Below the pieces are notes generated by a model. The model made no database searches and was not told the DNA's origin. It saw nothing but the letters and a program-made list of their open reading frames with translations. Shown piece by piece: positions 17,538 to 25,508 of a stretch of 64,000 nucleotides of DNA. The translations under genes and the position numbers were made by a program. Position 1 is the stretch's first letter; the number at the start of each line of letters is the position of its first letter. The DNA comes from JARRKC01 sp963723965. Its GTDB lineage: Bacteria; Acidobacteriota; UBA6911; RPQK01; JAPXNP01. The DNA lies in contig CAVRSV010000007.1 of the NCBI GenBank assembly GCA_963723965.1, forward strand, positions 558,001 through 622,000, given 5' to 3'.

Positions 17538-18150
17538 GTCCGTTGAAGGCCTGTTCAAAATCGGTCTGACCGGCGGCATTGCCTGCGGGAAGACCAATGT
17601 TCTTCGTCGTTTTCGGGATCTGGGCGCCCACACCATCGACGCCGACAACCTGGCCCGACTGGTGGTTCGTCCCGGCCTGCCCGCCCATCAGGAGATCGTG
17701 GACCGCTTCGGCCCCGGCATCCTGGACTCCGAAGGGAACATCGACCGGCCACGGCTGGGCGAGATCATCTTCGCAGACGAGCCGGCCCGACAGGATCTCA
17801 ACAGGATCGTCCATCCGCGCATCCTGGAGGAAGAGGACCGCTGGATTGCCGAGTGCGATCCCGAGAAGTCGCGATTGGTCGTCGTCGATGCCGCACTGAT
17901 GATCGAGGTGGGCACCTTCTCCAGATACGACGCGGTCGTGGTTGCGTTCTGTCCGCCTGCGGTCCAACTGTGCCGACTGTTGCGCCGGGATCGACTCACC
18001 CGCGAACAGGCACTTCAGCGCATCGACAGCCAACTGTCCGTCTACCGGAAGCTGACCTTTGCCGACTACGTCATCGACACATCGGGAGAATTCTCCAACA
18101 CCCGGGAACAGATCGATCACGTCTACCGGGAACTGATCGGCCGACTGTGA
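17521..18150 (+). CDS. coaE: Dephospho-CoA kinase
   Basis: A 209-aa P-loop kinase catalysing the last step of coenzyme A synthesis. The P-loop is GLTGGIACGKT (about 15-25), then DADNLARLVVRPG and the LID region with LLRRDRLTREQALQRI. The likely start is TTG 17521, with GGAG 8 bases upstream, overlapping the sulfatase gene by 17 bases. No ATG is available before the P-loop. The coupling to a sulfatase-fold gene looks positional rather than functional. Confidence 0.92.
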   Translation: MNSDSESVEGLFKIGLTGGIACGKTNVLRRFRDLGAHTIDADNLARLVVRPGLPAHQEIVDRFGPGILDSEGNIDRPRLGEIIFADEPARQDLNRIVHPRILEEEDRWIAECDPEKSRLVVVDAALMIEVGTFSRYDAVVVAFCPPAVQLCRLLRRDRLTREQALQRIDSQLSVYRKLTFADYVIDTSGEFSNTREQIDHVYRELIGRL

Positions 18151-18156
18151 CGCACC

Positions 18157-18178
18157 GGCCAGGATGCGACGGCCTGGC
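18157..18178. terminator. Hairpin between convergent coaE and glycosyltransferase genes
   Basis: GCCAGG (18158-18163) pairs with CCTGGC (18173-18178) over a 9-base loop, just after the coaE stop and before the convergent gene ending at 18288. No U-tract follows, so a terminator role is only plausible. The rest of this 137-base gap shows nothing else. Confidence 0.3.
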
Positions 18179-18287
18179 AGTAGCGGAACGTGTGGGCCTG
18201 ACGCAGTTGCCGGTCCGAGGTCACTCCTGCCTGCCCCGCTGCCCTCGGTTCGAGTGCGTCCCCTCGGTCCCCGGCGGGTCCCGCGGA

Positions 18288-18977
18288 TCATCTCCGGCGG
18301 AGCGCCAGTCTGCCGACCGTCCACAGGATCTTGGCGCCCGCCCTCAGGACCCCTGAGAGCGTTCCACTGATCTTGGAAGTCCCACCGATGCGTGCGCTCC
18401 AGGACACCGGGACTTCGGTAATCCTGAGCCGGCGGCGCGCCGCCTTGATCTGCATCTCGATGGTCCATCCCCAGGTAGGATCGCTCATTTCCAGCGAATG
18501 GAGGGCGCGCCGCTCGATACATCGAAAGGGACCCATATCGTGATAGTGCGTCCGCCAGAGCAGGTTGACCAGGCGGACGGCCAGCCGGGTTCCCCACCGC
18601 TGCGGCAAGGTCATGGCCCGGGTCGAGGTCCGGACTCCCAGGCTCAGCTGGGCCCCACCTTCCAGCACGGGGGCCAGAACCAACGGGATCTCTTCAGGGG
18701 AACTGGAACCGTCCGCGTCCAGAAAGAGCAGACAGTCCGGCCAGTCGGCCAACAGCCCGATCGCCCCGAGACAGGCCGCTCCGTAGCCGCGGCGAAGCAC
18801 CCGGATGACCTCCGCTCCGGCAGCCAGAGCGACCTCGCTCGTGCGGTCGGAAGAGCCGTTGTCGGCCACCACGATTCGTATCTCTGGCGACGAACCGGCA
18901 GCCGCCCGGCAGCGGCGCACGATCTCGGCGACGGTGCACTCCTCGTCCAAGGCTGGGATGATGACCCCGAGGTTCAA
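18288..18977 (-). CDS. Family 2 glycosyltransferase (DPM/DPG synthase-like)
   Basis: A 229-aa GT-A enzyme. The likely start is TTG 18977 inside a TTGA overlap with the upstream gene, giving LNLGVIIPALDEECTVAEIV, the usual GT2 opening. The nucleotide-sugar site reads IRIVVADNGSSDRT and LLFLDADGSSSPEE. There is no C-terminal membrane anchor, only an amphipathic tail (SGVLRAGAKILWTVGRL). It probably transfers a sugar to polyprenyl phosphate; donor and acceptor are unknown. A longer frame to 19340 overlaps the upstream gene and is rejected. Confidence 0.85.
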   Translation of the reverse strand: MNLGVIIPALDEECTVAEIVRRCRAAAGSSPEIRIVVADNGSSDRTSEVALAAGAEVIRVLRRGYGAACLGAIGLLADWPDCLLFLDADGSSSPEEIPLVLAPVLEGGAQLSLGVRTSTRAMTLPQRWGTRLAVRLVNLLWRTHYHDMGPFRCIERRALHSLEMSDPTWGWTIEMQIKAARRRLRITEVPVSWSARIGGTSKISGTLSGVLRAGAKILWTVGRLALRRR

Positions 18978-19936
18978 GGTTCGGCGGTCCCGTCCGGCTC
19001 GCCGTAGACGAGCAGGGCCGCAAGCAGAGGCACCAGGAGTTCGTGATGGCCGGTCAGGGCGATGCCCGTGCCCGATTCCAGCACCGGCCTCTGGACGACA
19101 TTCTGGGTGGGCCGGTAGTGCTGGATGAAGTCGAGGTTGGCCGTGGTGAAGTCCTTCAGCTCGAGACCGGAGCTGCGCACGACTGTCAACGCTTTCAAAA
19201 ATACCTCGGGCAGGATCACCGCCGAACCCAGGTTGAGATACACACCGCCTCCGTCGAGACAGGAGACCTGGTGGGTAAAGATCTCGAAATCCCGCATGGA
19301 GCCAAGCCCCAGCGCCTCGCCCGAAGCCTCCGGGTGGCAATGGATGATGTCGGTGCCCAGGGCCATGTGGACGGTCAGGGGCACCGCGCGACGCCAGGCC
19401 TGCAAGCTGACGGACACCTCCCCGTGCGCTGTTTCACGGCCGTCCAGAAAGGCACCGATCGATTCACCGAGGCCCTTCCCTTCCCCCACGCCCCGGCCGA
19501 TGGCCTCGTTGATCCACTGCCCGGTCTCTCTGGCCATCCCGAACTGGCCGCTTCCGATCTGTTCCTCGACATTCTCGGAGGTCTTGCCCCAGCAGGACAG
19601 CTCGAAATCGTGGATGATGCCGCTGCCGTTGGTGGCCATCGCCGAGATGAACCCGCGGTCCATCAGGTCGATCAGGATCGGCCCCAGGCCAACTTTGATC
19701 ACGTGTCCGCCGAAACCCCAGATCAGGGGCTTCTTCAGCTCCCGAGCCCGTCGCATCTTGGCGAGCAGCTGTCGGAGCTTGCGGCCCGCCAGGAGGTCCG
19801 GAAGCGAGTCGAGGAAATCGGACAGGCGATCGGATTCGAGAGGGTGTCCCAGGGCCTCGATGGAAACCTTGCTGGGACGACCGGTCACCGAGTAGCGTCG
19901 CGTCCGCCCCAGGTCGAACCTCTCGTATCTGCTCAT
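18974..19936 (-). CDS. Deoxyhypusine-synthase-like protein of unknown function
   Basis: A 320-aa protein, ATG 19936 behind a strong Shine-Dalgarno (GGGGAGG). GFGGHVIKVGLGPILIDLMD and ISAMATNGSGIIHDFE resemble the NAD-binding core of deoxyhypusine synthase, as in the homospermidine/deoxyhypusine synthase group. I cannot find the Trp-Gly-Lys motif holding the catalytic lysine, and bacteria lack eIF5A, so true deoxyhypusine synthesis is unlikely. It lies between uvrA (30 bases upstream) and the GT2 gene (4-base overlap). Family placement is moderately confident; function is not known. Confidence 0.5.
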   Translation of the reverse strand: MSRYERFDLGRTRRYSVTGRPSKVSIEALGHPLESDRLSDFLDSLPDLLAGRKLRQLLAKMRRARELKKPLIWGFGGHVIKVGLGPILIDLMDRGFISAMATNGSGIIHDFELSCWGKTSENVEEQIGSGQFGMARETGQWINEAIGRGVGEGKGLGESIGAFLDGRETAHGEVSVSLQAWRRAVPLTVHMALGTDIIHCHPEASGEALGLGSMRDFEIFTHQVSCLDGGGVYLNLGSAVILPEVFLKALTVVRSSGLELKDFTTANLDFIQHYRPTQNVVQRPVLESGTGIALTGHHELLVPLLAALLVYGEPDGTAEP

Positions 19937-19966
19937 GCGCCTCCCCTCGTCAACCGACGCCGTCAA

Positions 19967-22759
19967 TCAAAGGACACGGCGCAGGGCCCGGCCCGTATGG
20001 GACTGCGGATCCGCGGCAATCTCCGCCGGCGTACCGGCCGCCACGACTCGCCCCCCCTTGACTCCACCTTCGGGTCCCAGATCGATCACCCAATCCGCAC
20101 ATTTGACGATGTCCAGATTGTGCTCGATCACGATGACCGTGTTCCCAAGATCGACAAGATCGTTCAGGATGTCAAGCAGCTTGCGGACGTCCTCGAAATG
20201 CAGGCCGGTGGTCGGTTCGTCGAGGATGTAGAGCGTCCGTCCGGTCGCCCGACGGCTCAGCTCCCGGGCCAGCTTGACACGCTGCGCCTCCCCTCCGGAC
20301 AGCGTCGTCGAGGACTGTCCGAGAGTGATGTAGCCCAGGCCGACCTGTCGCAGCGTTCGGAGTCGTGACTCGATGGGCGGAATGTTCTCGAGCAGTTCGT
20401 ACGCCCGATCGACCGGCATGTCCAGTATTTCGGAGATGTTGAAGCCCTTGAACCGGACGGAAAGGGTCTCGCGGTTGTAGCGTGTCCCCTGGCAGGCCTC
20501 ACAGTCGACATAGACGTCCGGCAGGAAGTTCATCTCGATCTTCCTCATTCCCTCGCCGCGGCAGACCTCGCATCGTCCACCCTTGACGTTGAAGCTGAAA
20601 CGACCCGGCTTGTAGCCTCGCATGCGGGATTCGGGCAGCAGGGCAAAGAGCTCGCGGATGGGCGTGAAGACACCGGAGTAGGTTGCGGGGTTGGATCGCG
20701 GAGTCCGGCCGATGGGACTCTGGTCGATCTCGATGACCTTGTCGACGTGTTCCAGTCCGTCCACCCGGCGAACCTCGCCCGGTTCGGCCAACGCCGAGTA
20801 CAGGTGTCGGGAGAGTGTCCGGAAGAGTACCTCGTCCACGAGAGAAGACTTCCCCGCCCCGGAAACGCCGGTCACCGCGATCAGTCGACCCAAAGGAAAG
20901 GAAACGTCGATGTCGGCCAGATTGTGGTGCCGGACGCCCTTCAGGCCGATGGCCCGGCCGTTGCCCGGCCGAGGCTCACCCGGCCGGTTGATCTGACGAC
21001 GGCCCGACAGGTACGCCCCGGTCAGAGACTCCGGGTTCGAGACGATGTCCGCCACCGTGCCCTCGGCGACGATGCGCCCTCCGAACAGTCCCGCTCCCGG
21101 CCCCAGGTCGACGACGTGGTCGGCGCTGCGAATCGTCTCTTCGTCATGTTCGACGACCACAACCGTGTTTCCCAGATCGCGCAGGTGCCCCAGAGCTTCC
21201 AGGAGACTCTGCGTGTCTCTGGGGTGGAGACCGATGGAGGGCTCGTCGAGGACGTAGAGCACACCGCGCAATTGGGATCCGATCTGGGTGGCGAGCCGGA
21301 CCCGCTGGGCTTCTCCGGCGGAGAGTGTCTCCGAACGGCGGTCCAACGTGAGGTAGTCCAGTCCGACGTCGACCAGAAAGGACACGCGATGGCGGATCTC
21401 ATCCAGAATGGGACCGGCGACACGCTGTTCCCGCGGACTCAGCCTGACCTCGCCCAGGGCGTTGCGAGACTGTTCGAGCGGCACACGGCAGTACTCCGAG
21501 ATCGACAGGCCGTTGACCCGGACCGCGCGGCTCTCGGGCCTCAGGCGTGTGCCTCCGCAGGCCTCGCAGTCCGCCTCCCGCATGAAGGAGAGCATCCGCT
21601 GGCGTCGTTTGGCGCTGGATGTATGTTCGATCCGCTCGCGAAACCACTGATTGAGGCCCGCGAATTGACTTCGGTAGACATGCTCCCCGTAGCGGAACTC
21701 GATCGGTTCGGGGAGACCGTTTCGCAGCGCGGCACGAAGCTCCGGAGGCAGTTCGTTGAACGGAGTGTCGGCTGCGATGCCGAAGTGCCGCATCAGGGCG
21801 GCGGAGGCTTCCCGGAAAAGATACTCGAAGTCCCGATCGCCCAGAATGATGGTCGCCTCGGCCGGCGGCCGGTCGGGGGTCTTGACGAGGCGGTCGAGGT
21901 CGATCTGCTGGAAGGAGCCGATGCCGCCACAGACGGGACAGGCGCCGAATTTGCTGTTGAAGGAGAAGCTGCGCGGTTCCAGGGCGGGCATGTCGATCCC
22001 GCACTCCACGCAGGCCGTCCGCTCCGAGAAGAGGGAATCCTCACCTCCCTGAACCGAGACAGCAACGAGACCATCGGCGATCTTGAGGGCCTGGCGAACC
22101 GACTCCTCGATCCGTGCGGCGTATTCCCCGGCCGCTTTCAGGCGGTCCACGACGATCTCGATGGTGTGATTGCGCCGCCGGTCGAGCGGTGGAGGCTCCT
22201 CGAGATCGACGATCTCGCCGTCCACCCGGGCGCGGATGTATCCCTCCTTCAGAAAGCGTTCGAACAGTTTCCGAAACTCCCCTTTCCGTTCTCGCACGAT
22301 CGGCGCCAGCACCGTCAGACGGCTCCCTTCGGGAAGCTCCAGGATGCGCCGCACGATGTCTTCGACCGACTGCCGGGAAATCTCCCGGCCGCAGTTGGGG
22401 CAATGGGGGACGCCGATACTCGCAAACAGCAGCCTGAGATAGTCGTAGACTTCGGTGATGGTTCCCACCGTCGAACGGCTGCCCCGGGCCGTCGTCTTCT
22501 GCTCGATGGAAATGGCGGGCGACAGACCGTCGATCGTGTCGACGTCCGGCTTCTCCATCTGCTCCAGAAACTGACGGGCATAGGTCGACAGCGACTCGAT
22601 GTAGCGTCGCTGTCCTTCCGCATAAAGGGTGTCGAAGGCCAGACTGGATTTGCCCGAGCCGCTCAGGCCTGTGACGACGGTAATGGCCTGCCGGGGAATG
22701 CTCAGATCGAGATTGCGGAGGTTGTGCTGCCGGGCCCCGCGGACCACGATGTCCTGCAT
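19967..22759 (-). CDS. uvrA: Excinuclease ABC subunit A
   Basis: A 930-aa DNA damage-recognition ATPase of nucleotide excision repair. Two ABC modules are present: Walker A GLSGSGKSSLAFDT near 32 and GVSGAGKSSLVDE near 620, signatures LSAGEAQRV and LSGGEAQRV, and Walker B VLDEPSIGLHP and ILDEPTTGLH. Zinc-finger Cys pairs occur at CPNC near 119, CVEC...CPVC near 250-280 and CEVC...CEAC near 715-745. Length is normal. It lies 18 bases downstream of the HtrA-like gene and may share its transcript. Confidence 0.98.
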   Translation of the reverse strand: MQDIVVRGARQHNLRNLDLSIPRQAITVVTGLSGSGKSSLAFDTLYAEGQRRYIESLSTYARQFLEQMEKPDVDTIDGLSPAISIEQKTTARGSRSTVGTITEVYDYLRLLFASIGVPHCPNCGREISRQSVEDIVRRILELPEGSRLTVLAPIVRERKGEFRKLFERFLKEGYIRARVDGEIVDLEEPPPLDRRRNHTIEIVVDRLKAAGEYAARIEESVRQALKIADGLVAVSVQGGEDSLFSERTACVECGIDMPALEPRSFSFNSKFGACPVCGGIGSFQQIDLDRLVKTPDRPPAEATIILGDRDFEYLFREASAALMRHFGIAADTPFNELPPELRAALRNGLPEPIEFRYGEHVYRSQFAGLNQWFRERIEHTSSAKRRQRMLSFMREADCEACGGTRLRPESRAVRVNGLSISEYCRVPLEQSRNALGEVRLSPREQRVAGPILDEIRHRVSFLVDVGLDYLTLDRRSETLSAGEAQRVRLATQIGSQLRGVLYVLDEPSIGLHPRDTQSLLEALGHLRDLGNTVVVVEHDEETIRSADHVVDLGPGAGLFGGRIVAEGTVADIVSNPESLTGAYLSGRRQINRPGEPRPGNGRAIGLKGVRHHNLADIDVSFPLGRLIAVTGVSGAGKSSLVDEVLFRTLSRHLYSALAEPGEVRRVDGLEHVDKVIEIDQSPIGRTPRSNPATYSGVFTPIRELFALLPESRMRGYKPGRFSFNVKGGRCEVCRGEGMRKIEMNFLPDVYVDCEACQGTRYNRETLSVRFKGFNISEILDMPVDRAYELLENIPPIESRLRTLRQVGLGYITLGQSSTTLSGGEAQRVKLARELSRRATGRTLYILDEPTTGLHFEDVRKLLDILNDLVDLGNTVIVIEHNLDIVKCADWVIDLGPEGGVKGGRVVAAGTPAEIAADPQSHTGRALRRVL

Positions 22760-22777
22760 CCGACCATTGTAGCCTGC

Positions 22778-24256
22778 TTACTGGAGCAACACCTTGCGGG
22801 TCTGCAGCTCGCCGTCCCGCACGAAACCGATGACCAGCAGGCCGTCTTTCGACGCCTCGAGGACGCGACGGATATCCGTGGACGATTCAAGTTTGGAGCC
22901 GTTGATCTGGGTCAGGACGTCCCCCGCCTTGAACCCGAACCGACTGGCCGGACTGCCCGGAAGTACGGAAGTGACGAGCAGACCCGATCCGCCGGGTACG
23001 CGGAAGAACTCGGCCAACTGGGCGGTCAGCGGTTCGACGGCCAGACCCAGCTTCAGGGGCTCGTCGACGGGCACCGGGTAGATGCGCACCTCGGGAGACT
23101 GCACCTCCGCGCCGGACTTTCCCGGGGACCAGACACGGGGAACCTGGATCGCCCAGGCAAACTTGGGACTGGCGGTGACGGGCCATGATCCGACTTCGAC
23201 CTGGAGCGTCTTGCGCTCGCCCGCCCGCTCGATGGTCAGTGGGACTCTGACCCCGGGGCTCTCCCAGCGCAACAGGCGCACCAGACTGGATTTCGACCAG
23301 ACGGTGGAATCTCCCAGCTTCAGGATCAGATCGCCGTCATGCAGACCCGCCTGTGCGGCCGGCCCTCCATCGACGACTTTTTGGATCCGACTGCGATCGG
23401 TCGTATCGTCCAGATACACCCCCAGCCAGCCGGCGCGGATGGTACCCCGCTTGATGACCTCGTTGAGGGAGTTGCGCGTCGACTGCACCCCAAGCACACG
23501 CAGCATGCGGGCCGACCGGATGAGGCCTGCTTTCTCCATGCCGGTCACGAAGCCGAAAAACCGCCCTGCATCGTCGAGCAGAGGTGCGCCGACCGTCTGG
23601 TTCGCCTTGCCGGGATCGCTGGCCAGACGGACACGGATCTGCTTCTCCGGTTCGAAGTCGCTGCTCGTGATCTGGAGCACGTCACAGTCGTCGGGAACCC
23701 ACCGGCCGGTCGCAGCGTCCCCGCCGGGCCCCGGCACGATCGAGTAGCCGGGAGCGTCGGCTTGGCCGGAGATGTTGTCGGCCCAGCTGAACAGGGTGAA
23801 CTTCCGCGCATCTTCCAGGCTGCCGAACACGACTGCACGCCGCGCCAGTTCCTTCGAACGGAGGATCGCCAGCGATACCCGCTCGTCGATGCCCACGAAC
23901 TCGGCCGGAGCCTCCTCACCGTCGGACAAGCGGATCGCCACCTGGGGATCATGCCCCCCCAGATCGGTCCACAAGCTCCCCACATAGGAAACCACGTAGC
24001 CACGCGGATCGGCGACGATGCCCGGAAACTCACTGACTTCCAGGACTGCGGCCTGTGGGATCGGCTTGTTCTGGTAGAGCACCGTCGGGACTTTGCGCTT
24101 GAACTGGACGCGCACCAGGGAACCCGGGGCCGGATCCGCTTCCTGGGTCCCTGCAGCCAGGATCCGACCTAATCCCGGAACCGCCGAACCCAAGCAGAAA
24201 AGCAGCACAGCCACGGCACCAACGCTGGTGATGCAGGTGGGCCTAATGACTGACAT
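22778..24256 (-). CDS. HtrA-like PDZ protein with degenerate protease domain
   Basis: A 492-aa exported or membrane-anchored protein: signal/anchor at about 12-32, a trypsin-like HtrA domain (about 50-260), then two PDZ domains (about 265-350 and 395-490). None of the triad is where expected. The His segment reads IVADPRGYVVSYVGSLW without His, the Asp segment reads GIDERVSLAIL with Ser for Asp, and the Ser segment reads NQTVGAPLLDDAG instead of GNSGGP. It should bind peptides but not cleave them. It overlaps the anti-sigma gene by 14 bases, suggesting a regulatory role like the PDZ part of DegS; that is inference. Confidence 0.85.
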   Translation of the reverse strand: MSVIRPTCITSVGAVAVLLFCLGSAVPGLGRILAAGTQEADPAPGSLVRVQFKRKVPTVLYQNKPIPQAAVLEVSEFPGIVADPRGYVVSYVGSLWTDLGGHDPQVAIRLSDGEEAPAEFVGIDERVSLAILRSKELARRAVVFGSLEDARKFTLFSWADNISGQADAPGYSIVPGPGGDAATGRWVPDDCDVLQITSSDFEPEKQIRVRLASDPGKANQTVGAPLLDDAGRFFGFVTGMEKAGLIRSARMLRVLGVQSTRNSLNEVIKRGTIRAGWLGVYLDDTTDRSRIQKVVDGGPAAQAGLHDGDLILKLGDSTVWSKSSLVRLLRWESPGVRVPLTIERAGERKTLQVEVGSWPVTASPKFAWAIQVPRVWSPGKSGAEVQSPEVRIYPVPVDEPLKLGLAVEPLTAQLAEFFRVPGGSGLLVTSVLPGSPASRFGFKAGDVLTQINGSKLESSTDIRRVLEASKDGLLVIGFVRDGELQTRKVLLQ

Positions 24257-24761
24257 TGTTGATATAGAAGTCCTCTTGGATCTGCGTCCGATGGATTTCT
24301 ATGACGGAGGGTACGCGGAGGATCATTCCATCGCTGCCGTCCTGATCGACGATGATGTCGACGTAGCCGGGCGCACTCTGAGACTGTCCGGCAGCAGGCG
24401 CAACCATCTGCGGATCTGTCGCCTGTCGGACATTGGCCGCCGGGGACGCTCCGGGGGTCTTCCAGGGCAGCACGAACGCGGACGCCACGACTGCAACCAA
24501 CAGTGCCGCCGCAGCAATTCCGATCCGCCGCCGGCGACGGGACTTGCGCTGCTCGAGCCTGGACAATACCTGGTCGCGGAACTCCATCGGGACCCGGAAT
24601 CGGCCACTGAGACTGCGTGAAAGATCCTCGAGCTCGAGCAGTTCGTCGCAGAGACGGCGACAGGCCGGACAAACAGCCAGGTGTCCTCCGATTTCCTCGT
24701 CAGTGCGACTGAGGAGGTCTTCAGCCAGGCTCGTCTGAACGTGCAGACACTGCGATTTCAT
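24243..24761 (-). CDS. Membrane anti-sigma factor with zinc finger
   Basis: A 172-aa anti-sigma protein. The N-terminal zf-HC2 domain has GGHLAVCPACRRLC (His-X3-Cys-X2-Cys) near residues 25-39. A basic stretch (RKSRRRRR) precedes a membrane helix at about 80-98. The periplasmic part of about 70 residues ends in a beta-rich VDIIVDQDGSDGMILRVPSV segment. It overlaps the sigma gene by 4 bases (ATGA) and the HtrA-like gene by 14, so sigma, anti-sigma and PDZ protein form one translational unit. Confidence 0.88.
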   Translation of the reverse strand: MKSQCLHVQTSLAEDLLSRTDEEIGGHLAVCPACRRLCDELLELEDLSRSLSGRFRVPMEFRDQVLSRLEQRKSRRRRRIGIAAAALLVAVVASAFVLPWKTPGASPAANVRQATDPQMVAPAAGQSQSAPGYVDIIVDQDGSDGMILRVPSVIEIHRTQIQEDFYINNVSH

Positions 24762-25360
24762 AGGACGCCGGTCAACCTCTCGCGCAACAGCATCTTGGCC
24801 CGGTGAATTCGGGACTTCACGGTCCCGAGAGAGATATTCAGAACCTGACTCGTCTCTTCGTAGGAGAGGCCCTGCACTTCCTTCAGGATGAACGGCAGGC
24901 GGTACTTCTCGGAGAGCGAATCGATCGCGGTCTGCAGGTGCTGGGCTTTCTCCTTCGTGTCGAGTGTTCGTTCCGGGCAGTTGCGACGATCCGGGAGGGG
25001 AACGGTCCGTCCCTCGGACTGGAAGAAGTCGAGCACGTTGTAGAAGAAGAAACGGCCCTTTCGCTCACGGCGCCGCAACTCGTCGATGGCAAGGTTGGTG
25101 GCAATGCGGTAAAGCCAGGTGGAGAACTGATACTTTCCCTCGTATCGGTGTGCGTTGCGGAATACGCGGATGAAGGTGTCCTGGCTCAGATCGATGGCGC
25201 GATCGTAGTCACGGATGATCCCGTTGATGTAGTTGACCAGGCGGTCCTGGTAGCGATGCACCAGAAATTCGAAGGCCTGATCGCAACCCTCGAGGTACTC
25301 CGTGACCAGGGCATTGTCGCCCACACTTGCGTCGGACCTGATAAGCGCCGTGCTCTCCAT
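24758..25360 (-). CDS. RpoE-like ECF sigma factor
   Basis: An ECF sigma factor of about 200 aa. Region 2 reads AIDLSQDTFIRVFRNAHRYEG and FSTWLYRIATNLAIDELRRR; region 4 reads LPFILKEVQGLSYEETSQVL with GTVKSRIHRAKMLLRERL. I choose ATG 25360: a GTG at 25387 and an ATG at 25366 are also in frame, but an ECF-type promoter at 25395-25368 would place the transcript start close to 25361, making upstream starts untranscribed. That promoter suggests autoregulation and a leaderless or nearly leaderless mRNA. Confidence 0.9.
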   Translation of the reverse strand: MESTALIRSDASVGDNALVTEYLEGCDQAFEFLVHRYQDRLVNYINGIIRDYDRAIDLSQDTFIRVFRNAHRYEGKYQFSTWLYRIATNLAIDELRRRERKGRFFFYNVLDFFQSEGRTVPLPDRRNCPERTLDTKEKAQHLQTAIDSLSEKYRLPFILKEVQGLSYEETSQVLNISLGTVKSRIHRAKMLLRERLTGVL

Positions 25361-25367
25361 CACCATA

Positions 25368-25395
25368 TTAAACGAGGGAGCGCCCACAAAGTTCC
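25368..25395 (-). promoter_or_regulatory. Sigma-E-type autoregulatory promoter
   Basis: On the minus strand GGAACTT (25395-25389) is followed by a 15-base spacer and GTTTAA (25373-25368). The -35 box matches the ECF consensus fully and the -10 is close to GTCTAA. Expected transcription start is 25360-25362, at the ATG of the sigma gene. The motif fits self-activation by the encoded RpoE-like factor. Confidence 0.55.
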
Positions 25396-25508
25396 GTTCG
25401 AAACGAGATACCCCACCGAAGCATCCGTCCCCGTCGCCGGCTCGACAATGTCGAGAGAAATTGCCGACCTTTTATTGTACCTCTCGAGGAGCAGATCGCA
25501 AAGAACCT

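Noticed and set aside
20747..23188. Plus-strand open frame of 813 codons opposite uvrA and the PDZ gene
   Set aside because: Shadow of uvrA; no recognisable motif, and the codon pattern is that of the complementary strand.
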